From Burhinus oedicnemus (Eukaryota > Chordata > Aves > Charadriiformes > Burhinidae): a stretch of 64,000 nt of DNA. The first letter of the stretch is position 1. Every line of letters starts with the position of its first letter. Made by a program: the position numbers and the translations under genes. Shown here in pieces: positions 26,639 through 38,100 of the stretch. The stretch lies in assembly GCA_008921705.1 (NCBI GenBank), contig VFFE01007215.1, positions 4,336,896 through 4,400,895 of the forward strand, in the 5' to 3' direction. The notes beneath the pieces were generated by a model that did no database searches, was not told where the DNA came from, and saw only the letters and a program-made list of their open reading frames with translations.

Positions 26639-28375
26639 TCACAGAATCACAGGGGTTGGAAGGAACCTCTGGAGATCATCTAGTCCAACCCCCCTGCCAG
26701 AGCAGGTCGCACAGGATGGCATCCTCGTGGGTTTTGAGTGTCTCCAGAGTCAGAGACTCCACCACCTCTCTGGGCAGCCTGTTCCAGTGCTCTGCCACCC
26801 TCAAAGAAGTTCCTCCTCATGTTCAGATGGAATTTCCTACATTCAAGTTTGTGCCCATTACCTCTTGCCCTATCACTGGGCACCACAGAAAAAAGACTGG
26901 TCCCATCCTCCCGGCACCCTCCCTTTAAGTATTTGTAAGCATTGATGAGATCCCCTCTGAGTCTTCTCTTCTCCAGACTAAAAAGACCCAAGTCCCTCAG
27001 CCTTTCCTCATCAGAAAGATGTTCCAGCCCCCTAATCATCTTTGTAGCCCTCTGCTGTATGCTCTCCAGCAGTTCCCTGTCCTTCTTGAACCAGGGAGCC
27101 CAGAACTGGACACAGTCCTCCAGGTGCGGCCTCACCAGGGCAGAGTAGAGGGGGAGGATGACCTCCCTTGACCTGCTTGCCACACACCTGTTGATGCACC
27201 CCAGGATGCCATGGGCCTTCTTGGCCACAAGGGCACATTGCTGGCTCATGGTCATTCTGTTGTCCACCAGGACTCCCAGGTCCCTTTCCACAGAGCTGCT
27301 TTCCAGCAGGTCAGTCCCTAACCTGTACTGGTGCATGGAGTTATTCCTCCCCAGGTGCAGTACCCTACACTTGCCCTTGTTGAACTTCATGAGGTTTCTC
27401 TCTGCCCAACTCTCCAGCCTGTCCAGGTCATGCTGAATGGCAGCACAGCCTTCCGGTGTGTCAGCCACCCCTCCCAGTTTTGTGTCATCAGCAAACTTGC
27501 TGATGGTACCCTCTACCCCTTCATCCAGGTCATTGATGAATATGTGGAACAGGACTGGACCCAGTACTGACCCCTGGGGAACACCACTTGTCACAGACCT
27601 CCAACTAGGCTCTGTGCCGCTAACCACAACCCTCTGAGCTCTATCTGCCAGCCAGTTTTCAATCCACTCCACTGTCCATTCATCCAACCCACACTTCCTA
27701 AGCTTGCCTATGAGGATGCTGTGGGAGACAGTGTCAAAAGCCTTGCTGAAGTCAAGGTAGACAATATCCACTGCCCTCCCCTCATCTATCCATCCAGTCA
27801 TGCCATCGTAGAAGGCTATAAGATTAGTCAGACATGACTTCGCCTTGGTGAATCCATGTTGGTTACTTCTGATAACCTTCTTTTCCTCCAGATGCTTTGA
27901 GATGATGCCCAGAACGAGCTGTTCCACCATCTTTCCAGGGATGGAGGTGAGTCTGACTGGCCTGTAGTTTCCCAGATTTTCCTTCTTGCCCTTTTTGAAG
28001 ACTGGAGTGACGTTGGGTTTCCTCCAGTCCTCAGGCACCTCTCCTGTTCTCCAGGACCTTTAAAAGATGATGGAGAGTGGCCCAGCAATGACTTCTTGCC
28101 AGCTCCCTCAGCACTTGCGGGTGCATCCCATCAGGACCCGTGGACTTGTGGATGTCCAGTTTACTTAACTGATCTCTAACTTGATCCTCCTCAACAAAGG
28201 GAAAATTCTCCTTCCTCCAGACTTTCTCTGTTACCTGTCAAGTCTGAGACTCCTGAGGCCAGCCCAGGCCTGAGCAGTAAAGACTGAATTAAAGAAGGCA
28301 TTCAGTAATTCCGCCTTCTCTGCATCATCTGTCACTGTGGCCCCTGTCTCATACCAGCTCTGCCTAAAAGAATTT
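26639..28375 (-). mobile_element. CR1 LINE copy C, 5'-truncated
   Basis: This is a CR1 element in reverse orientation. Its 3' end is at the left: the + strand starts ATCACAGAATCACAGGGG, which is the complement of the GATTCTGTGAT-type terminal repeat, followed by GGTTGGAAGGAACCTCTGGA. The 5' limit is uncertain. ORF2-like sequence (AAGGCGGAATTACTGAATGC on the minus strand) can be followed to about 28350. From there to about 28600 I cannot recognise CR1. The sequence differs from A, B and D throughout, so it belongs to a different subfamily. Confidence 0.94.
26676..28375 (-). pseudogene. CR1 ORF2 remnant (reverse transcriptase), copy C
   Basis: A single open frame of 452 codons spans 28038 down to 26680 and holds the whole reverse-transcriptase core. 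In order: [75 protein letters not shown], and FADDTKLGG with both catalytic Asp codons intact at 27484-27495. The C-terminal thumb-like part follows ([20 protein letters not shown]). Near 26803 a small deletion after RRNFF shifts the frame, so the last ~40 residues are out of register. The CR1 frame would instead end at TGA 26676-26678. Upstream of 28038 the frame is also lost. It is the best-preserved RT here, yet truncated and inactive. Confidence 0.92.
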
Positions 28376-31300
28376 CATCCTTTGAATGTGATCACTTTGT
28401 TCATAGAAGCTACATCATCCACAGCCTTAACAAAACCTGCCCAGACTCGTTTGGGGGCTAATGTCACCTGTAGCTGGATGCAGTAAACCAGAACTTTCAA
28501 CAGAGCTTCTCATACTCCCTGCCTAAAAAGCCTGCTCTGTAGGTGTTTCCAGATGGATTGGAGAGCCAGCTGATTTTTTTTTCCCTTCCTATGTAGGTTG
28601 TCTTTCAGCACGACGAAGTTTGGCTCTAATTGTGCTTACTAAGATTGTACTTGATCCAATATTATCACAGTATGAGTACTGACAATCCTATTATTTGACA
28701 TACTTATAAACAACTGTTCATTGATTTTCAGGTTTTTTTGGTCTTCAAAACTTGTCTTGGCTTACCCTGAACTGCAAAATCACAAAAACATAACCCCTTC
28801 AGTTGGCAAAACTTTAAGCAAGCGGATGTATGAAAACAATAGAGCATCATATCTGATATTACTTCCTGAGAAAGTGATTCTATATTACATAATTGTGTGA
28901 AGCAGACATTTTCAGTAAAGTAATGACACATTTGGATTTTATGTGCATATTAGGTCTTCAAATCTCTAGCTGAAGCCTACTGATGTCTGGGTATATGACA
29001 GTAAAGTTCTTACATTTGACTATCAAAAAGGACTTGTTTAAAGTCTTTTTATCAGAACTGCCCACTGTTGCTATGATGGAAGGAGAGTTCAAAACTCCCA
29101 TTGACTTCATGTAGCAACTTGTAAACTCTCCTGATCATTACAACTTCCCTGAAGAGTCAGTAATTTTTAGTTTGTTGTGTAACTCTGCACATCTCCCGGC
29201 TTCATTCACTGAAGCTTTTTAGCTTGCAGTCATGGATATTTGTGAAAAACATGCTTAAATTCAAAATACATTTTTGGCTCAAAGGGGTCAAAAAATCAGG
29301 ATCAACTGAACAACGAAAGAATGCTTTATAACAGGACTTGAAGTCATTTAAAATCTAGATTAAAATCTTTTCTCCAAATGAACTCCAAGATATCATACTG
29401 GACCATGTTAGTTCTAAGTGTGAAAACGGAGTATGAAGCCTTCAGAAGAAAGCAGATTCTATTGATCCAAGAATGTTACTGGATTATCCTTGTCTTCACA
29501 AAAGCCTTCAATTGCAGGGGATTGCTAAACATTAATGCGTTTTGGTTTTTTTATTGTGATGTTTTCTCTCTTTAAAATGGCTAAATATTTTCTTACAATA
29601 ATGAAATTGAGGTCCCATGACAGCAATGCAGTGGTTATAAATCATGTTCTCACCGTAAACAGCTTTGCAAGCGAGCTGAGTGCTTTGCTCTATGCTACAG
29701 ACCTTGTGTCAAAGTTCAGCCTATAGAACAGGATCGTAGTCCAAAACTTTCCATATGCTAGTACAGATATTGCATCCAATATCTGTTTATTGTAGTGAAG
29801 AAGTAATATTTTCTAGGTCTTCAGAAGACTGCAGAAAGGTATATGATAACTTATTTGATAGCTTCATCATCCCTACGCTAAACTTTTTTTGAAGATTTAA
29901 TTAATGGTAGAAATGGCACTGATTCAAAGTGCACAGGTAAACAAATGTGTCATGCATTTTGAAACCTAATGTTGAGTACTTGACAAAATACATGAAGTTT
30001 GGGGGAACAAATTATATGCCATATACATTTTTATCTAAACAGTTGCATTATTTCTAACATCTAAATGAAATATATTTAGTGAACAAGATGAGCTTTTTGC
30101 ATGGGAGGACCCCATGCTATGTGTTTTTTCTTACTCTGATTTCTTTTTACCTAGCAGGGTAGGGGTTACTAATGTTATTGCTGTGTTTGTTAATTTAATA
30201 GAAGTTAGAAGTGCAGTCACTCAGGCAACAATATATAATAACCAGTAAGACTGTAATAAACACATTGTTCTGTTAGACATACATGGAAGAAAATGTGCAA
30301 ATAACAATGCAGTGGGTGTATCTCTCTCAGGTTGCTGAGTTTTTTGTTACAGCAATTTAAAAAAATCAATGGTAGACAGAATGAAAACAGGTGAACAAGG
30401 AAACATCATCAGTGATGATCAGCATGCGTGGGAGCATGCTGGATCCAGGCTGGGAGGTGTTTTTATAGGGAAGATTCAGCTGGTTGAAGAGGAGAAACTT
30501 TAGTTCCTTAAAATGGAGACCTGTGTGGAGATTTGAAAGGGGCCAGCCTGCACCTGCTGCATGGACACTGCTTGTGTACAACCAGCTAGCTTTTGGGGAT
30601 GTGTGGACATTTCTTTGGGAAACCGCAGCGCGTCCTGTGATATTTAGCCACGAGCTCTGTCTGGTCCCAGGCATCCTGCCCCTGACTGTGTCAGCTCTTG
30701 CTGTAGAGAGCCTGTGAGCTGTGCTCTCCATGCTGCTGAAGGCAAGAGCAACGTGTGCTGCTCTTGCAAACAGGTGATGCTACCTGCCTTGCACAACATT
30801 ATCCACATTCTGCATTGTAGTTGCAACTCAGAGCGGGGAGAAGTGGCTAAATAGCAGCTAAACTCTGCCATCATTATCCTGGTAAATTGTAATAGTCTTA
30901 ACTGTTACTGGGGGAGAAGATGGATTACTTACAGGGGAGGAAGGTGAAAGATATCAGAGTAGGGAAGTAATGAAGACCTAAATAGAGGTTTATTTTCCCC
31001 TTTTCTAGGATTGGGACCTTTATTCCTAAAGATCTGTGTCAACAGGAGTATTTGAGAACATAGCACTTGATGCTGACAAACACAATTTTCCAGGAGAGCA
31101 TGTATCCTGATGAGGCTCGGCAATGCTGTCTCCTCCACAGATCTCAATTCATGCAGGGAGTTTTGTGCTCTTTGTGAACTCACATCTTCCTGAGAAGGAA
31201 AGCACAGAGTGAGAGCAGGAGACAGATATCTAATCACTAAGTATTTAATATAATTTCTAATGGATAGGAAAAAGCTTTGTGCATTTTCATAATCTTAATG

Positions 31301-34300
31301 ATTGAATATGAAGATATTTTTAGTCTGTGAATAGACTATTTTTCAGCATCACTTACTTGAGTATGTTTTACTCTGAAGTGCTGAAGAAATGCAGCTAGCA
31401 TAAAGTGCTCAATGGAGAACCAGTCTGTTATTTCTTTTTAGTATGTTATTTGTTTGGGTATGTCTCATCTGTCTCATCTCACAATCCAGTGTTGTTGTCT
31501 AAGACCCTTCCTGGCTGAGGATAAAATCTGGGCTTTGCTGTCAGAAGTGATCATTAAGTGTTTGCCCTGCAGCCAGGCCACAGTGCAAAACACTTGCACT
31601 GTAACAGGTAATGTCATGACCATCACACCAAACTCTGTCTCTAATGGCAATGGAAACAGCATTCTCCAAAACTGCTGCCACCGGATTACAACTGCACTTT
31701 GCCATCTTTCCTTATGACCTCAGCAGGTTTAGTACCGGTGAGTGGGTTTTTATACCAAGGCTTTACGGCAAAGCATTGACCCAGTAGCTGATCCCATCAT
31801 ACCAGTGTCACAGGCTGCCACTGCCTGAATTGCGTGAGGTTTTTCTGACTGCACAGCCCCACGGGTTTGTTAGCTCTCACTGAATAGCCTGGGAGCGTGC
31901 CCTATGAGTTGCTGCTGATCAGAGCCCTCTTTGGAGTTTTTCAATGTTTAAACTACATGATGGTAAAGGAAACATACTAGAGGAGAAAGCTTGTAAGGGA
32001 AATAATGCAAAAAGGGCCACCACTATAACTTAATAAAAGAAGATAAAGATGGTTTACATCAGTATAATTTGCGATGAACTCTGGCTCATGTTTGTCTTAG
32101 TTTATGCTGCATTCCCATGGGGGGAGAAAAAAAAACCCAAATGTTATTTTTAACTACCAGGTGTCTAATTCCAGTAAAAAAGGAAAAAAAACACGAGATG
32201 ACTTCTCTCAATGCTGCCTCAGAGCAGGTGCGTGTGTGAGCGACAGCCCTGTGCCATGCACCAAACTGCTGCTGGCTTGAAACGTTGCGTTACAGCAAAT
32301 GAGCGCAGGATGAAATCCCCGGCCAAGAGCAACCTGTCCCAAATTGATGTTGTCACTTCAGACAAATACCCAGGAGGTCTGTTCCTTTTTACATAGCACT
32401 CATTTAGTATGTCACACCAGTAAAGTTTCATTATGTTGTATTCAATTAGGATGTATTTCAAGTTGATAGTTATATTTCAGTTACTGGTTCTAAGCAGCTC
32501 TGGAAAGATGTCCTGATCCTCAAAGTGTTTAGAGATTTAACTCCAGTTTAATCTGAAGACTTCTTAAATGTTTAAGGTCACAAAACAAAAGCTGGAGATA
32601 TAAAGTAGCTTGCTTCTTCGCTGGTCTAAAAAACAATGTTTAGAGAATATGAGGGGGGAAAAAAACAGGAAGTATTGGCTAGAGAACAAGAAGAAAGGAA
32701 CAAGGTGCTCTTCCAAACATCCCCACTGTGTTACTCTAACCATTATAAAAGAAGTGAAAGTAAAACAAAATTGGTGCTTTGAGTAAAACTGTGTTGGTTT
32801 TTTTATTACATATGCTGGTTCTTTCTCTGTATCCAACAATGAGTTCAAGGGGGACCAGTTTCTTATGAACCAGACAACAGTGCATCAGTATCCTCACATG
32901 GCAAAGCCTTTAGATTTTTTTCTGGGTGAACATAAATGTGATTCTTCTATCAAAGTAGGTAACGTGCATGTTATCCATACAAACAGCACAAATGTATCTT
33001 TGCTAAGCAACATTTTACAAGTTTCCTGTGTCATCCTCCTTTTATTTAGTACCTCTCACATTTGTTTTTCTTTCATCTCTGAAAGCACAGATCATTATAT
33101 GCCATTTCTTAGATGTTGATATGAAAGCATCACTGCCACTTAAAGTTTATATCTTAGAATCAGTGAAATACTTTGCTAGTTAGACACATCTATGGTTTTC
33201 TTATTGGTGCTCCTCTTGTGAATTTTTGTGGGACTTGATGAGCAAAGAGATTTTTTTCAATGTTCCTGACAGTATTGGACTGACAAATTCAGCTGAAAGA
33301 ATTACCTATAATTTTATTTATCTACTGAGGAAGTGCAAAGTTTCTAGAAGAGCAGAGAAACCTGCTAATCAGGCTATGAAAAGGTATCTCATAAACTGCG
33401 TTATATCTCTCAATTTTAATATGAGGGGAGTTATATCTTGGCCTCCTCTATAACACTTTCTCTCCTCTTTTATCTAGTGTTACTAAAACAAGCAAACAAA
33501 GTTCAACAGTCAAACAGCAAAAGCATTGCAAAAAGAATTTGATTTTCTGATTTTTAACTTAGAATTCTATAAGTTAATATATTTCAATATATGTTTTAAG
33601 GGCTTTGTTCTGATACCGAGCATAAACTATTTAAACGATCTACTAGGCAACTGTTGTATTTGCCAGCCATTCAGTTAAAAACAATTATGGGTCACTTTGA
33701 AATCTTAATGGTTGTGTGTGTTCTGTAGAGGCAATAAGAGTGGTCTGTCTCCCCAGCAAAGAGACCTGGCATGTTAACTCAGATCTTAAAACTTTTGTTA
33801 GTTCCAGATGTCTTGACTTAAAATGCAAGACACTTTGAAGTTTAATGTCACTATAATCAATAACTTAAGAAAAACACAGTAGACTATTAAAAGGATGCAT
33901 GTCACTAATAAGGTGCATTTTGAAAATATTATATAGGGAAATACTTTGCTACTCAGTCATTTAGTACTTCAGTTTATCTTGGAAAATGGTCTTTCAAGAA
34001 AGAAAATAGTTTTCACAAAGTAATATTTGGAAGACATCTCTGCCTCTTTGTCAAGGACTCTGGAATAAATGATTATGTAGTTCTATCATTGGTCTTAAAT
34101 TAATTTGGGCCTATCACTGACTGGCAGATATGTTATCTAATGATGTGACAGTTTTCCAGTAAAGCTTAAAAGATTTTTATCTGCTAATACAGAAACTTTT
34201 CATGCTACAGAACTGCTGGAAAATAATTTCATACTTTTGTGACTTGTAAGTATTTTTCTGTATTTTAACACCTGTTAGTTTAAATGACATTTAAAACCTC

Positions 34301-34816
34301 AAGTAAATACATTTCTTTCCAGTCCAGGCCACTTACAAGCATTCTCAACCTTCTTTTTTTTGGCTAGAAGATACAATTAGTAGTATTTAGCTGTCAACAT
34401 GAAGCAAATTGGCTTTATACTGGAGTATTTTGAAATTTGTGATAGACCGGAGCATGCCCACAGCTGAATGGCAGCTGTGCCCAGTACCTCCTCTGTCTAT
34501 ACACGGGGAAGATGACATTGGCTGTCATTTCAGAGACAAATGTCACAACTCTCACTGATGCCTCCTTTGGCCATGCCTGCTCTTGCTTTGCCCTGTTGGC
34601 AGGCAAGATTTGTCAAAGCAAACCATACTTCAGGGTCTTCCTTACTCCTTTGTTAGCATACTGCTTTCCTACCCTGATGCCTCTGTATTTTGAAGGAGCT
34701 GTGAATCTTCTATTTCAAATAGAAGAAATATTAATTTAAGCCTAATACTGAGATCTGTCACTAGTCCTGTTCTTTAATCTAAATTTTGCACTACAATCAT
34801 CTTTGCCTTCTTCCAG
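28376..34816. other. Non-coding DNA, nothing recognised
   Basis: The first ~220 bp may be a very diverged upstream part of copy C, but I cannot support that. The rest is unique-looking AT-rich sequence. ORFs of up to about 120 codons (for example 30366-30731, - strand) have low-complexity, non-family translations. No RNA genes or repeats were recognised. Confidence 0.55.
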
Positions 34817-34909
34817 GGGACCGCTTGACTTGTCCTCCTGCACAGCCCATTCCTCTATCTAATTTAACTATGAAAGCTGGGGCCATTTATTCAGCTGCCC
34901 AAGGAAAAG
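34817..34909 (+). other. Weak 93-nt exon candidate
   Basis: A good acceptor (CTTTGCCTTCTTCCAG) ends at 34816. The only open frame enters in phase 1 and leaves in phase 1 at AAAAG followed by GTACTT, a poor donor. The peptide begins DRLTCPPAQPIPLSNL and reads on past the donor as GTYFCAPCD until TAG. No domain is assignable. The weak donor and short length keep this a low-confidence call. Confidence 0.15.
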
Positions 34910-35116
34910 GTACTTACTTCTGTGCACCCTGTGACAGTACTGGTTCAACTGCATAGCTCAACCTACTGATCCCGTTTTAACTTGCGCTTTGGTGACGTCT
35001 CCTGCTTTACTATCCCAATTACAAGACCTTCTTACAGGAGAGGACAGAATCTGAGGAATTGTCTTTTTCAACACAATAGTAAGTATGTAGACGCCTACTG
35101 TCTTAAGGGCTTCTTG

Positions 35117-35149
<33 letters not shown>

Positions 35150-38100
35150 GAGTTGGAAACCCTGCTTCAGATTCCTGGTACATCTGACAGAAGATGGATA
35201 TGAAACCCTAGCACCAACCTATATACTATTAAATATCAATTAATTGTGACAACGTGGTATTTTGTCTACATTACCTGCTATTAGATACTAATTCAGAATG
35301 AAGGAAGGTGACCTGGCAAGATGAAAATAAGCAGATTTGATACAAGCACAGTAGAAAATTTAACAAAACACGATTTACTAAAGCAGAGCCCATGTCTCCT
35401 TGTAATGTATGTAACAATAATAAGGATTAATGTTCTCAAGAATTTCACATTGGAGGTTTTTTGAAGAGAAAATAACTAATGGGATGCTAATAATTTGTAA
35501 TGTTACTTAAAATATGCTATTACCTTATCACTACAAAGGCTACTATTTTTTTCTCCACACACATTAAACCACTCTTCAGTATCAAGAATTACGCTCCCAA
35601 TAAATGCTTATCTAAAACCTTTGAAAGGATGAAGGTAATGTTCAGGAAGCAAGAAGGCAGCACAAAACAAAAGCGAGCTCTAATCTTTTTTGTTTATGTC
35701 ATCTGATAAGCTGTCTGAGCAGCATGGCAGCCAGGCGCAAATTAATCTCTTGGTGTATTGCACTACCAGGTCCCTTTGTGTCCAAAGTCATTTACTCACA
35801 ACTGCTTAGCAGTTGCAAAAGCTCAGATGGTCCTTTATCACCCCTTCACATGGTAGGATGGAAAAAAAAAAAAACAAACAACACCAATCCTCCTTTTGAA
35901 CAGGAAACACAAACTGGCGACTAAACTCTAAAAAACTTTATCACTATATAAAAATGTTCCCTGTATTAATGTGTCCTGGCCTTACCATTCAACTCATTGT
36001 GTCTTTCCTCTCATGTGGACATCCCTGTGGTCTGAATAAAGCCTGCCTTCCCCTGCAGCCAAGTTAATCCTATGGGCCAGCCTTGCAATGAAGGTGTAAT
36101 TTGAAGTTTATGGTATCATGGGAAGTTGGAAAAATAATTGCCATCACCAGCTCTGCTTCAAACAAAGACATAATGTAAGGCTGAACTATTCAAGTCCAAT
36201 AAAATATTTAAGAGTATAATCTATTTAAGGTGCAGCATGCCGTGTTCTTCCCAGGGTGCGAATGTCTGGGACAGCTCTCCAGCTGGTGGGAGCTGGCGTT
36301 GTTTCACTTGCTTCAGCAGGGATGTGCAGATTTACTGCAGCTGAAGATGAAAACAGCTTTGCAGTTTGGGTGTACGTTTTTAGGTACAGAAGTAGTTTGT
36401 TCTAATCCCAAGTTATAAGTGAAAGTTAGCGTGGGAAGATATTTCTTCTTTTGACAAGGTTTCCTGCCCCTTTAAAGTTGAGTAGATTAAAATGCCAATT
36501 TGTTTTCTTATTTCTGTAAATTCACAGTGTTTCCTAAGCAAGAAATTTAAGGGTACCTAAAGCTTCTTAAGCAGAGTTCATGCTGCCCTGGTTAGCAGAT
36601 AGTTTAGTCTTAGTAAACTCTATTTTGACCTGTTCACTTTCCACCTGGACTTTCTCATTGTCTGACTTCCCTTTTTGCTCTAGCAATACTTTCATGCGTA
36701 TTTCAGCATTCAAACCAGATATGTTTAAAGCACAATATCTTCGCTACCATATATTAAGCGTACTTCATCTGGCTGCTTTTGCTCATCAACAGGCCAAGAA
36801 GCTTGGTGGTGGTCTGTAGCTGGAGCACTCTGGTACATTTGTGCAGCACAACAACCTAAATGGGGAGCTGGTGGTTGGAGGGGCTTGCTGCCAGGATGGG
36901 TACAGGGTGTGAGCAGCGGTCTTGCCTGACTGCTGATGCTGGGGTGGGGGAAGCAGCTTCTTTGCCAAGTTTGGGAGCAGTCCAGGAGTAGTGTAGTGGC
37001 AGGCTGGGAGCCATGAGGCTCAGCGCTGGGCTCTGCTGGGCAGACAGGGAGTCCTGCAGGGAACAGGCCCCCCGCTCTCTGGTGTGAAGCCTTGCCTAGC
37101 TATCTCCAGGCAGAAATTTTCTAAGCTGAGTCTGATGACCAGAGTAAGATTAATTAATTGCCCTGGTTCTGCTTAAATATGAACTGCTTTCTGTTGTCTT
37201 CCTTTTAATCTTACATACTGTACGTAGCTCAAAATTAATCACTTAAAAGATATAACAAGGGGGGGTGGGGAAGGTTATCGTCTCCCTGCAGGTAGGTGGA
37301 AGCTGACTTTATTAGATGATTTGATGTGTGATGCTGCTACAGTCACTAGACCCCCTGCAGTAAATTGATTGTCTGTTGACTGCTCGCTGTTTTTCCACCT
37401 TGTCACCTTTCATAGGTTTTCATCTGCTGTATTGTCAATGGCAGCCTTCTTCCATGACTTACTGGGAGAGGGGAAAGCTAATAGCTTTCTCGACCAATAT
37501 ATCTTAGCTATCTTACTTAGAATCCCTTCTATTTCGCTTATCAGTAATGGAAGCCACCAGTTGTCTTTGGAAATGCTCAAACCTACTTTATTTATACACA
37601 GCTGCCATTTATTGATAAATAACTAAGCTATAAATAACAAGAACATTTTAAGCACTATTTTCCCTTCACTTTTATTACTTCTGGTGACTTGTATACCCTT
37701 CAGCAGATGTGTTAGTCCTGTATGATATTAAGTAGTTAAATTCTTGACTAATGGAAAACTAAAATAAATAACAAAATAGATGATGCTAGGAAAATTCATC
37801 AGGTTTTTTCATATTATAAAGGAGCCAAGTAACGTAACCATCTAGGACCTAACTTAATGTCTAGCTGAATGTGTTACACTGTTTTCTGAATGGAGTTGTT
37901 ACGGCTTAACTACAGTCCATAGTCTTTGACACCACTTGAGAGACAGGAAATAAAAAGGATCATTAACGATAAAAGTCTTCAGGAAGGCATAAGCTTAGCA
38001 TGAAATCTATAATTCTTCTTTCTGGACTTCTGATCCCAACCTAGAAGGCAATTTTTCAGTTTGAGAAGTAAGGGGGAGGGGGATATTTGAAACAATACTA

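Noticed and set aside
26692..27637. Several + strand ORFs of 66-108 codons across copy C
   Set aside because: They are antisense shadows of the CR1 reverse-transcriptase frame on the minus strand.
30366..30731. 121-codon minus-strand ORF
   Set aside because: No motif, no flanking splice sites and a low-complexity translation; length is within chance for 64 kb.
35122..35147. Poly-T run considered as the tail of a retroposed gene on the minus strand
   Set aside because: No gene-like sequence or target duplication was seen beside it.
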